DNA of 64,000 nt from Victivallis vadensis (lineage in GTDB: Bacteria; Verrucomicrobiota; Lentisphaeria; Victivallales; Victivallaceae). The translations under genes were made by a program, and so were the position numbers. Of the stretch, positions 33,786-41,348 are shown in pieces; position 1 is the first letter of the stretch, and each line of letters opens with the position of its first letter. The notes below the pieces were generated by a model. It was not told the origin of the DNA. It worked only from the letters and a program-made list of their open reading frames with translations, and ran no database searches. The stretch covers positions 1 through 64,000 of the forward strand of contig NZ_QEKH01000020.1 in assembly GCF_003096415.1 (NCBI RefSeq), in the 5' to 3' direction.

Positions 33786-34823
33786 ATGCAGCAGCCTTTG
33801 CGGGTGCGGCGGAGCGGCAATCTGCTGTTCGCCGCCGCCGTTATTCTGATATTCTGTCTCGCGCGCCATTACCGGGAAAGCGCGCAGCCGGTTTCCGAAC
33901 CGGCCGCCGAGGCCGATGTGCTGACCACCGGGCCGGAGTACGGCCATATCGTCGGCTTCGGCGGGCCGGTGCCGGTGAAAATCACCCTCGCCCCGGATTC
34001 CGGAACAATCCGGGCCGTCGATTTCCCGCCCAATGCCGAGGACGCCGATTACTGGAAGCGGGTGCTTGACTCCGGCGTTTTCCGCAAATACCTCGGCAAA
34101 ACCCCGGCGGAAGCTGCCCGGCTGCCGATCGACGCGGTGACCGGCGCGACCTTCTCCAGCCGCGCCGCGCAGGAAACGATCCGGGCGCGGCTGGAAAAAG
34201 CCGCCGCCCTCCCCCGCGCCGTTCCGGCTTCCCGGTTCCAGTTCAACTGGTTCGACGTAACCGCGCTGCTGATGCTGGCGGTGAATCTGGTGTTCTTCTT
34301 TTTTCCGGCTTCCGGCCGGACGCGGGTCATCCTGCTATTCTGCAACGTGGCGGTATTCGGAGTGCTGACCCACTGCTATTTGTCCTTGTCGCAGTTCAAC
34401 GGCTGGCTCCGGGTGACGCCGCACTGGAAATTCTCCGTCGCGTCACTCGTCTTTCTGATTTCCGTATTGCTCTCCATCTGGAAAGGGCGGAATTTCTACT
34501 GCGGCAGCGTCTGCCCGTACGGCGGAGCGCAGGAGCTGGCGGCCCGGTTCGGCAAAAAACTTGGAGTCAAGACCTATCCGGCCACCTTCCGCGGCGGTCC
34601 TTACCTGCGCCGCCTGATCCTCGGGGCAACGGTGCTGGCCGCGATCTGCGGAGTCGCGATTCCGATCGTCGAACCCTTTTCCGCTTTCCTGCCCGGAACG
34701 GCGTGGTGGATTTTCGGCATGGCGGCGGGATTTCTGCTGGCTTCGGTATTTGTGCCGCGGTTGTGGTGCCGCTGGTTCTGCGGCTGCGGGGCGCTGCTCG
34801 ACTTTTTCCATAAAACCAAGTGA
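33786..34823 (+). CDS. Membrane FMN-binding/4Fe-4S electron-transfer protein (NosR/NapH-like)
   Basis: 345 aa. One N-terminal membrane helix is followed by a periplasmic FMN-binding domain (about 45-135) with the covalent-flavin motif TGATFSS (119-125; T122 would carry FMN). Four to five further helices and two cytoplasmic cysteine clusters follow: CGSVCPYGG (C239, C243) and CRWFCGCG (C328, C332, C334). This resembles the NosR/NapH polyferredoxin region, but without the classical CxxCxxCxxxCP ferredoxin repeats. It would pass electrons across or along the membrane. ATG 33786 has AGGAGA upstream. An anchored nitroreductase follows at once and may be its partner. Confidence 0.8.
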   Translation: MQQPLRVRRSGNLLFAAAVILIFCLARHYRESAQPVSEPAAEADVLTTGPEYGHIVGFGGPVPVKITLAPDSGTIRAVDFPPNAEDADYWKRVLDSGVFRKYLGKTPAEAARLPIDAVTGATFSSRAAQETIRARLEKAAALPRAVPASRFQFNWFDVTALLMLAVNLVFFFFPASGRTRVILLFCNVAVFGVLTHCYLSLSQFNGWLRVTPHWKFSVASLVFLISVLLSIWKGRNFYCGSVCPYGGAQELAARFGKKLGVKTYPATFRGGPYLRRLILGATVLAAICGVAIPIVEPFSAFLPGTAWWIFGMAAGFLLASVFVPRLWCRWFCGCGALLDFFHKTK

Positions 34824-34840
34824 AGATACGGAGGAACCTT

Positions 34841-35524
34841 ATGAGCTATGAACGCATTGTGATCCTGATCCTGCTGCTGCTTCTGGCAGCGGCGCTGTTC
34901 CGGCCGCAACCGGTTGTGACCGTTACCGCCCCGAAACCGGAAACCGTGCCGGAGGCCGCTGCCTCCCCGGCGGAAACATCCGGCCTGCCGGACGTGCTGA
35001 CGGTGATTCACCAGCGTAAAAGTGTACGCTCCTACACCGGTGAGCCGGTCGGTTTGCCCGAACTGCGCGAACTGGTGCGGGCCGGATTCGCCGCCCCCAC
35101 CGCCGGGAACGCCCGGCCGTGGGCCTTCGTGATCGTGACCGACCGCGCCAAACTCGACGCGCTCGCCGATGCGATGCCGTATGGAAAGATGCTGAAGAAG
35201 GCTCCCGCCGCCATTGCGGTCTGCGGAGTCGAAAGCGCGTTCCGTTCCGGCGAATCCCGTGAGATGTGGGTGCAGGACTGTTCCGCCGCCACCGAAAACA
35301 TCCTGCTGGCCGCCGAAGGGACCGGACTCGGAGCGGTGTGGCTGGGCGTCTATCCCTATAAAGACCGTTCCGCCTCAATCAGCTCCATCCTGAAGCTGCC
35401 GGAAGGGATCGTGCCGTTCAGCCTGATTTCGGTCGGCCATCCCGCCGGGACGGAAAAACCCAAACAGAAGTACGACCCCTCCCGGCTCTTTCTGCAGCAG
35501 TGGGGGATGCCGTTCCGGCCGTAA
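34841..35524 (+). CDS. Membrane-anchored nitroreductase-family flavoprotein
   Basis: 227 aa. ATG 34841 has GGAGGAA 5 nt upstream and is preferred over an in-frame ATG at 34820. A hydrophobic segment (IVILILLLLLAAALF) and a Pro/Ala-rich linker precede a complete nitroreductase domain: HQRKSVRSYTGEPV (FMN phosphate contact), FAAPTAGNARPWAFVIV, and AAEGTGLGAVWLGVYP. It uses FMN and NAD(P)H or another donor. Nitroreductases are usually soluble, and the N-terminal anchor puts this one at the membrane, probably facing the periplasm. Just downstream of the FMN/4Fe-4S membrane protein, it may take electrons from that protein. Confidence 0.85.
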   Translation: MSYERIVILILLLLLAAALFRPQPVVTVTAPKPETVPEAAASPAETSGLPDVLTVIHQRKSVRSYTGEPVGLPELRELVRAGFAAPTAGNARPWAFVIVTDRAKLDALADAMPYGKMLKKAPAAIAVCGVESAFRSGESREMWVQDCSAATENILLAAEGTGLGAVWLGVYPYKDRSASISSILKLPEGIVPFSLISVGHPAGTEKPKQKYDPSRLFLQQWGMPFRP

Positions 35525-35530
35525 TGCGGT

Positions 35531-35559
35531 TTGCAAAACGGCAAACATCATGATATAAT
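35531..35559 (+). promoter_or_regulatory. Promoter of the beta-helix gene
   Basis: TTGCAA (35531-35536), a 17-bp spacer and consensus TATAAT (35554-35559), 7 nt after the nitroreductase stop. It gives a leader of about 35 nt. Confidence 0.7.
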
Positions 35560-35600
35560 AAAAGTGTGACGGACCGGCCCACGGAAAGGAGCCGGCAACT

Positions 35601-37001
35601 TTGATTTATTCATTACGGAAAGAGATCGTCATGCACCAGGAAAATGCCGCCGAATTCGGTTTCCTCCCCGGCGCCGCCCCGGGAAAAAACGTACGGGCCT
35701 TACAGGAGGCGCTCGACCGGACCGGGACCGTGCGCGTGACCACGCCCGGCGTCTACGATCTTGACGGGACCGTGTTGATCGGCAGCGATACTGCGCTGGA
35801 GTGCGGCGCGGGCGTCTATTTCCGCCGGGCGGGTTCCTTCTGCCATCTGCTGCTGAACAAGGGCGCCCTCCGCCGGAGCTATGACCACGGGATCCGGATC
35901 TCCGGCCTGAAGGTGATCTGCAACGGCAACGATGTGCATTATACGGCGGAAATTCCCGGTTTGTGTTCGCATATTTCGTTTTTTTACGTGAAGGATCTGG
36001 TGATCCGGGATTTTGAATGCCTCGATCTGGAGAAGCGGGGATTCTGCATTCAGGTCTGCACGTTTGAAAATATCCTGCTGGAAAACCTGCATATCGAGGG
36101 GTTCAAGGATGGCGTCCACCTCGGGCCGGGCCGCAGGTTCGCGATCCGTCACGGCGTGTTCCGCACCTACGACGACCCGATTGCGCTGAATGCCTACGAT
36201 TATTCCAACTCCAATCCGCAGTTCGGCTGGATCGAGGACGGCGTGATCGAGGATTGCTATGACCTCGACCAGCCGGCGACCACCGGCTTCTTCTGCCGGC
36301 TGCTCTCCGGGGCGTGGCGGGAGTGGTTCGCCGGAATGAAGGTTCGCAACTCCGATCTGGTCGCGCACGGCGGGCGGCTGTATTCGGTGAAGGGCGAACC
36401 GGATTTCACCGAGTATACCTCGCTGAACCCGCCGGAGCATGAGGACGGGATCGTCGCAGCCGACGGGATTCCGTGGCGCTTCGTGCAACAGGACGGGAGG
36501 CGCGACGCCTCCATCCGCAATGTGCATTTCCGGGATATCTTCCTGCGGAAGCGGCGGGAGCTGGCTTTCTGCATGCTGCTCGAATTCAACCAGTACGCCC
36601 GCAGCGTCTACCCCGGCGTGAAGGCCCCGGCGGTCGAAAACATCACTTTGGAAAACATCTCCGTGGAGGCCGGAGTGGAGTGGCTGCTGGAGAGCAACAC
36701 GCCGTGCGGCAATATCCGCATCCTGAACTCCCGGCTGCCCGCCAGAGCGGTCCGGCTCTCCGAATCGCGCGAGGGGGAGCCTGACGGCAAGCGGACTTCG
36801 GTGCTGATCTCCGGCTGCGATTTTCCGGCCTCCGGCGGCACGCTGCTCGCCTGTTCCCGGAACCGGCGGGCGGCCCTGCAGGTCGCCGCATCGATGCCGG
36901 AGGAGAATTCCGCGGTGTTTGAACTCTCCGAAACGGTCGACCTGAAAAGCTGCGACATCCCGGTCCGCCGCACACCCGCCGGGATGATCGAACGCGTCTG
37001 A
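35601..37001 (+). CDS. GH28-like right-handed beta-helix protein
   Basis: 466 aa from TTG 35601, which has AAAGGAG 9 nt upstream; ATG 35631 is an alternative start. It has a pectate-lyase/polygalacturonase-like fold: it opens with GFLPGAAPGKNVRALQEAL, a common start in GH28-type proteins, then rungs such as IRISGLKVIC, LVIRDFECLD and ILLENLHIEG. The pair GFKDGVHLGP and FRTYDDPIALNAYD matches the position of the GH28 catalytic aspartates (DG, then DD). No signal peptide is seen, so it would act in the cytoplasm on oligosaccharides, like many exo-acting GH28-type enzymes in glycan-degrading bacteria. Substrate unknown. Confidence 0.75.
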   Translation: MIYSLRKEIVMHQENAAEFGFLPGAAPGKNVRALQEALDRTGTVRVTTPGVYDLDGTVLIGSDTALECGAGVYFRRAGSFCHLLLNKGALRRSYDHGIRISGLKVICNGNDVHYTAEIPGLCSHISFFYVKDLVIRDFECLDLEKRGFCIQVCTFENILLENLHIEGFKDGVHLGPGRRFAIRHGVFRTYDDPIALNAYDYSNSNPQFGWIEDGVIEDCYDLDQPATTGFFCRLLSGAWREWFAGMKVRNSDLVAHGGRLYSVKGEPDFTEYTSLNPPEHEDGIVAADGIPWRFVQQDGRRDASIRNVHFRDIFLRKRRELAFCMLLEFNQYARSVYPGVKAPAVENITLENISVEAGVEWLLESNTPCGNIRILNSRLPARAVRLSESREGEPDGKRTSVLISGCDFPASGGTLLACSRNRRAALQVAASMPEENSAVFELSETVDLKSCDIPVRRTPAGMIERV

Positions 37002-37042
37002 CCGCGCCGCCCCGCTTACCGGAAACGGGGAACGGCCGGCGG

Positions 37043-37621
37043 TTACTTTTTCGCGTCGAGGGCGGCGGCGGCCTCAATCAGCTTCTGCCAGACAGGGTCT
37101 TTCTCGCTGCCGGATTCCTTCATCAGAGTTTTGACGACTCCGGCCACCGTGGTGGGACCGAACTTTTTCAATGCCACATGTCCGTCGCAGAACGCAATCT
37201 GCACATCACCGCCTTCCTTGAGAGAGGTCTTTTCGATGATGAGCGGAATCACGGAAGGCTTGCGGATCTTATTCAATTCACCCACCGCATTGCCCAGATA
37301 GGCGTAGCTGGTGTTGGCTTCGGTCAGCTTGTCGCCGTTGGCGGCTTTGCTGACGTAATCGTATGGGACGATCAGCAGCTTGTCGCTGGCGCCGTATGGC
37401 CGCAGTTCGGCCAGCCCGGCAGCTCCCGCCGCCGCCGGAAGACGGTTATTATGATCCCCCGCATACATGATCAGCATGGTCGCGAGCTGTTTCAGGTTGT
37501 TCGCGACCGCCTGTTCCTGCCCTTTGCGCTGCACCTTGCCCAGAATGCTCATCGGGCCGGCCGCCATCAGCGGCATGCAGGCGAATCCCATCAACGCGGT
37601 AAACAGCAAAATCCGTTTCAT
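37043..37621 (-). CDS. Secreted protein with pseudopilin-type body but a Sec signal
   Basis: 192 aa from ATG 37621 (MKRILLFTALMGFACMPLMAA), with AAGGAGATG upstream. The rest resembles the body of PVC-group prepilins: VANNLKQLATMLIMYAGDHNNRLP (in parts; compare the other prepilin's [22 protein letters not shown]), SYAYLG, and a tail IAFCDGHVALKKFG in the place of the DG motif. The FTLIELLV head is missing, replaced by an ordinary signal peptide. It would be released to the periplasm or outside rather than held as a pilin subunit. Function unknown. It is convergent with the GH28-like gene, with 41 bp between them. Confidence 0.7.
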   Translation of the reverse strand: MKRILLFTALMGFACMPLMAAGPMSILGKVQRKGQEQAVANNLKQLATMLIMYAGDHNNRLPAAAGAAGLAELRPYGASDKLLIVPYDYVSKAANGDKLTEANTSYAYLGNAVGELNKIRKPSVIPLIIEKTSLKEGGDVQIAFCDGHVALKKFGPTTVAGVVKTLMKESGSEKDPVWQKLIEAAAALDAKK

Positions 37622-37663
37622 CGTAACATCTCCTTCTCTTTTGCGATAACCGGAATGGTAAAT

Positions 37664-37692
37664 AGTATACCGGCAGCTGCCTTGCAAAGCAA
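37664..37692 (-). promoter_or_regulatory. Promoter of the pseudopilin-body protein
   Basis: Minus strand TTGCTT (37687-37692), a 17-bp spacer and TATACT (37664-37669), about 40 nt upstream of the ATG at 37621. Confidence 0.6.
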
Positions 37693-37710
37693 GCCTTCCG
37701 GTACAAAAAA

Positions 37711-39711
37711 CTAAATTCTTTTCAGGACCAGCGCGGTGCGGCTCGGCAGATAGAGCGTGATGAAAGCGCCGCTCTGCCCCTGCCGCGACCAGTAACGCTG
37801 TTCCGGCGCGCGGCGGGAGAAGCCGCCGAATTCCGGCGCGTCGGAGTCCAATACCGTCTCAAATTCCCCGGGAAGCACCTCAAAGCCGTAGTCGAAGTAG
37901 GAGTTTTCCGGGTGGAAATTGAAGCAGAAATAACAGTCGTCCCGCTCGAAAATCAGCACTTTGCCGCAGTCGTCGATCCGGACCGTCTGCACCCGGCGCC
38001 GGAAAAATTCCGGGTTGCGGTTCAGCACCTCCAGCATCGCGCGGTCGAAGTCCCGCAGGAAATGATACCGCAGGCCGGGTTCGTCCGCCAGCGACCACTG
38101 CCGCCGGGCGTGCTGCAGCGACCAGCCGTTGCCCTCGCGCGGGAAATCGATCCACTCCGGGTGGCCGAATTCGTTGCCCATGAAGTTCAGATAGCCGTGC
38201 CCGGCCGCTGCTGCGGTCGCCAGCCGGATCATCTTGTGCAGCGCGATTGCCCGGTCGACCGCCAGATTCTGCGAACCGGCGTGCATCGCATCGTACATCG
38301 CCGCGTCTGCAAGCCGGAAGATCGCGGTCTTGCCGCCGACGATCGCCTGGTCGTGGGATTCGACGTAGCTGATCGAGCGCTCGTCACGGCGGCGGTTGGT
38401 CAGCTCGTGGAACAAATAGAACATGTTCCAATCCTGGTCCGGCAGGTCGAAGAGCTTGAACCACATATCCGTGACCCCCATCGCCATGCGGCAGTCAAAG
38501 CCGATGCCGCCGCCGGAAGCGGGCGCGGCCAGCCCCGGCATGCCGCTGACGTCCTCGGCCACGGTCAGCGCGTCGGGGCGCACCTCATGGATCACCCGGT
38601 TGGCCAGCGCCAGATAGGTCAGCGCGTCCTCGTCGACGTCGCCGCCGAAATAGTCGTCATAGCCGGTGAACGTCTTTCCCAATCCGTGATGCAGATACAT
38701 CATGCTGGTCACACCGTCGAAGCGAAAGCCGTCGACCCGGTATTCGTCCAGATAGAAGCGGCAGTTGGAGAGCAGGAAGTGCAGCACCTCCGGCTTCGCG
38801 TAGTTGAAGCACAGCGAATCCCAGCCGGAATGCTCGCCCCGGCTCCCCTCGTGGAAATAGGCGTAGCGGGTGCCGTCGAACTTCGCCAGCCCCTCGACCT
38901 CGTTCTTCACCGCGTGGGAGTGCACCAGGTCGATGATTACCCGGAGGCCGCAGCCGTGGGCGGCGTCCACCAGCGCCTTGAACTGATCCGGCGTGCCGAA
39001 ACGGCTCGCGATCGCGAAGAAATTCGCAACGTGGTAGCCGAAGCTGCCGTAGTAGGGGTGTCCCATCACCGCCATCAGTTGGATGGTGTTGTAGCCGCTC
39101 GCGGCGATCTTCGGCAGGATTTTTTCGCGGTATTCGTCGAAGGAGCCGACCTTCGGCTCCTCCTGCGCCATGCCGACGTGGGATTCGTAGATCAACGGCG
39201 CGGCAGGCGTGGGCGGTGAAGCGTGCCGGAACACATACGGCTGCTCCGGCCGCCAGACGGTCGCAGCAAAAAGCCCCGTCTCCTTGTCCTGATCCACACA
39301 GCGCGCATAGGCGGGAATCCGGTCGCCCGAACCGCCCGGCCACTCCATGAACAGCAAATAGTGCATCCCGTGCCGCACCGTTTCCGCCGGAAGCCGCAAC
39401 TCCCAGACGCCGTGCTCCAGCCGGTTCAGCCGATACTCCGGCAGCTTGCGCCAATCCGAAAAATCGCCGAACAGCGTAATGCGCACGGCGTTGGGCGCCC
39501 ATTCGCGGAACACCCATTCACCGTCGCGGAAATGCAGCCCGAAATACTCGTGGCCGGAGGCGAACTCCGCCAGCGTGGACTTCCCGCCGGTCAGCCGCTT
39601 CACGGTCGCGACGGCCCGGCGGCTCCGCTCCCGGAGTTTCTCCCGGAACGGGGCCAGCCAGGGATCGGAGTTCAGCGGCACAGGTTCATTGCCGAGAGGC
39701 AGAAACTTCAC
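37711..39711 (-). CDS. glgB: 1,4-alpha-glucan branching enzyme, eukaryotic type
   Basis: 666 aa GH13 enzyme that makes alpha-1,6 branches in glycogen. The start is GTG 39711 (MKFLPLGNEP), with AAGGGGG upstream. A CBM48 domain (about 45-150, FVFREWAPNAVRITLFGDFSDW in parts) precedes the barrel. Catalytic Asp lies in DGFRFDGVTSMMYLHHG, Glu in VAEDVSGMP and Asp in VESHDQAIVG. The strings GVTSMMY, HHGLG and VDEDALTYLALAN are typical of plant/animal and some Bacteroidetes or PVC branching enzymes (GH13_8), not the classical bacterial GlgB. It is the last gene of the glycogen operon, 20 nt after glgA. Confidence 0.93.
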   Translation of the reverse strand: MKFLPLGNEPVPLNSDPWLAPFREKLRERSRRAVATVKRLTGGKSTLAEFASGHEYFGLHFRDGEWVFREWAPNAVRITLFGDFSDWRKLPEYRLNRLEHGVWELRLPAETVRHGMHYLLFMEWPGGSGDRIPAYARCVDQDKETGLFAATVWRPEQPYVFRHASPPTPAAPLIYESHVGMAQEEPKVGSFDEYREKILPKIAASGYNTIQLMAVMGHPYYGSFGYHVANFFAIASRFGTPDQFKALVDAAHGCGLRVIIDLVHSHAVKNEVEGLAKFDGTRYAYFHEGSRGEHSGWDSLCFNYAKPEVLHFLLSNCRFYLDEYRVDGFRFDGVTSMMYLHHGLGKTFTGYDDYFGGDVDEDALTYLALANRVIHEVRPDALTVAEDVSGMPGLAAPASGGGIGFDCRMAMGVTDMWFKLFDLPDQDWNMFYLFHELTNRRRDERSISYVESHDQAIVGGKTAIFRLADAAMYDAMHAGSQNLAVDRAIALHKMIRLATAAAAGHGYLNFMGNEFGHPEWIDFPREGNGWSLQHARRQWSLADEPGLRYHFLRDFDRAMLEVLNRNPEFFRRRVQTVRIDDCGKVLIFERDDCYFCFNFHPENSYFDYGFEVLPGEFETVLDSDAPEFGGFSRRAPEQRYWSRQGQSGAFITLYLPSRTALVLKRI

Positions 39712-39731
39712 TGCACACCCCCTTCAGCGGT

Positions 39732-41252
39732 TCAATGCTGCACCAATGGGCGCGACAGCATGGTTTCGTAGATTTTGATGTAGGCCTGCGCGGTCACGTC
39801 GTGATTGAAACGCTGTTTCGCTTCGCGCATCACGCGGGAAATCTCCTTTTCCTTCACGTTTTCCGGCTGGCGGAAGAAGCGCATCGCCTCATCCATGCCC
39901 CACATCAGCCCGCCGTCGTCGTAGTTCTCGAAGCGGAAGCCGTTGCCCGTATGGTCAATCAGATTCAGGTGCTCGACGGTGTCATGCAGCCCGCCGGTGT
40001 CGTGGACGACCGGAAGACTGCCGTAATACTGGCTGGTCATCTGAGGCAGGCCGCAGGGCTCGAACAGCGACGGCATCAGGATGAAGTCCGACGCCGCGAA
40101 CGCCAGGTGCGACAGCCCCTCGTCAAAGTCGCACACCGTGACCCGTTCGTAGAAATCATGGAACGCGACGATGTCGCGGAACACTTTCTGAAAGCTGCCG
40201 TTTGCGACGATCGCGATCTGAAGCCCCGCATCCCAGTACTTATGCACGACATTGTACATGATGTCCGACAGCAGCGAGCACCCCTTCTGAACCGGGTCCA
40301 GCCGGCTCGGCCAGAAGAACAGCGGCGCATTCTGGTCGACCTTGAGCCCGGTGCGCGCCTGAAACGCGATCTTGTTGACCTGCTTGGCATGGACATGGGT
40401 GTCGGCGTTGTATTTGATTTCCAGATACTGGTCGATCTCGGGATTGCAGTCCTCGTCGGGGGAGTTCAGGATGCCGGTCGCGCAGCCGGAATGGTACTTG
40501 TTGGCCATTTCCTGCCGGATGTTGGCGGGCACGAACGAATGCTGCCCGTCCACCACTTCACGCAGGAAGGTCGGGCTGACCGTGTTGATGAAGTGCGCGG
40601 CGAAAATACCGCTGGCGAGCTGGTCCACCAGGTTGGTCGAACGGCTCTCCTCGTAGTTGTACGGGGGCCGTTCGAAGTAAAGGTTCTGCCAGAATGGAGC
40701 CGCGTCGATGCCGCGGTCCTCGATCGCGTCGAGCGTCGCCTTCTGGGTATGGATGTTGTGCACCGTAAACAGGCACGGAATCCCCATCCGGCGCGCGGCG
40801 GCGGGGATCAGTCCGGTCATCCAGTCGTTGCAGTGGATCAGATCCGGCTCCACCACCGGAATGATGTTGTTGATCACTTCGCGCTGGAAGGCCATCGCCT
40901 GCCGGAAGCTGTCGTCGGAATAGTTGCTGTACACCGCGTCGCGGTAGTAGAAAATTCGGTCCTCGGCCAGATGAATCCGGCTGTTGTGCAGATGGTTCAT
41001 GTAGACTCGCAGCTCATCGCTGATCAGCTTGCCCACGTCGATATGGAACATGCGCCGGTAGTGAGGCAGCGCGACATGCACGTCGGCTCCCTGCCGGAAC
41101 AGCGCACCGACCAGACTGGCGGAAACGTCCGCCAGTCCGCCCGCCTTGGCGCGCATGATATTCCCCATATTGCCCATGCCTTCCGGCAGGTAGGTGATTT
41201 CGGGGGTCACCACCAGAATCCTGGGTTTCGATCTTCCTGTCTTTTTGCGCAT
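39732..41252 (-). CDS. glgA: Glycogen synthase (GT5)
   Basis: 506 aa. It extends alpha-1,4-glucan from ADP-glucose (bacterial type) in the cytoplasm. The N-terminal sugar-nucleotide motif KAGGLADV (within the first 42 residues, ahead of SASLVGAL) and the C-terminal EPCGLPQMTSQYYGSLP with its conserved Glu are both present, as is the HNIHTQ region. An extra stretch GNMGNIMRA before KAGGL is unusual, and the protein is slightly longer than the 480-aa norm. ATG 41252. A strong hairpin lies in the 96-nt gap upstream. Confidence 0.94.
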   Translation of the reverse strand: MRKKTGRSKPRILVVTPEITYLPEGMGNMGNIMRAKAGGLADVSASLVGALFRQGADVHVALPHYRRMFHIDVGKLISDELRVYMNHLHNSRIHLAEDRIFYYRDAVYSNYSDDSFRQAMAFQREVINNIIPVVEPDLIHCNDWMTGLIPAAARRMGIPCLFTVHNIHTQKATLDAIEDRGIDAAPFWQNLYFERPPYNYEESRSTNLVDQLASGIFAAHFINTVSPTFLREVVDGQHSFVPANIRQEMANKYHSGCATGILNSPDEDCNPEIDQYLEIKYNADTHVHAKQVNKIAFQARTGLKVDQNAPLFFWPSRLDPVQKGCSLLSDIMYNVVHKYWDAGLQIAIVANGSFQKVFRDIVAFHDFYERVTVCDFDEGLSHLAFAASDFILMPSLFEPCGLPQMTSQYYGSLPVVHDTGGLHDTVEHLNLIDHTGNGFRFENYDDGGLMWGMDEAMRFFRQPENVKEKEISRVMREAKQRFNHDVTAQAYIKIYETMLSRPLVQH

Positions 41253-41308
41253 TGGTACGCCTCACTGGTAAATGGCGCCGGAACTCCTCTTCCGGCAAAT
41301 CGTATTGC

Positions 41309-41338
41309 GGGGCGCCGGACTTTGAAATCCGGCGCCCC
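41309..41338 (-). other. Strong hairpin between glgP and glgA
   Basis: An 11-bp perfect GC-rich stem (GGGGCGCCGGA, 41309-41319, with TCCGGCGCCCC, 41328-41338) and an 8-nt loop follow the glgP stop by about 10 nt. A second smaller stem (GCCGGA/TCCGGC) lies between it and the glgA start. No T-run follows on the minus strand. It probably protects or separates the glgP message from glgA rather than ending transcription. Confidence 0.6.
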
Positions 41339-41348
41339 CCCTGTCACA

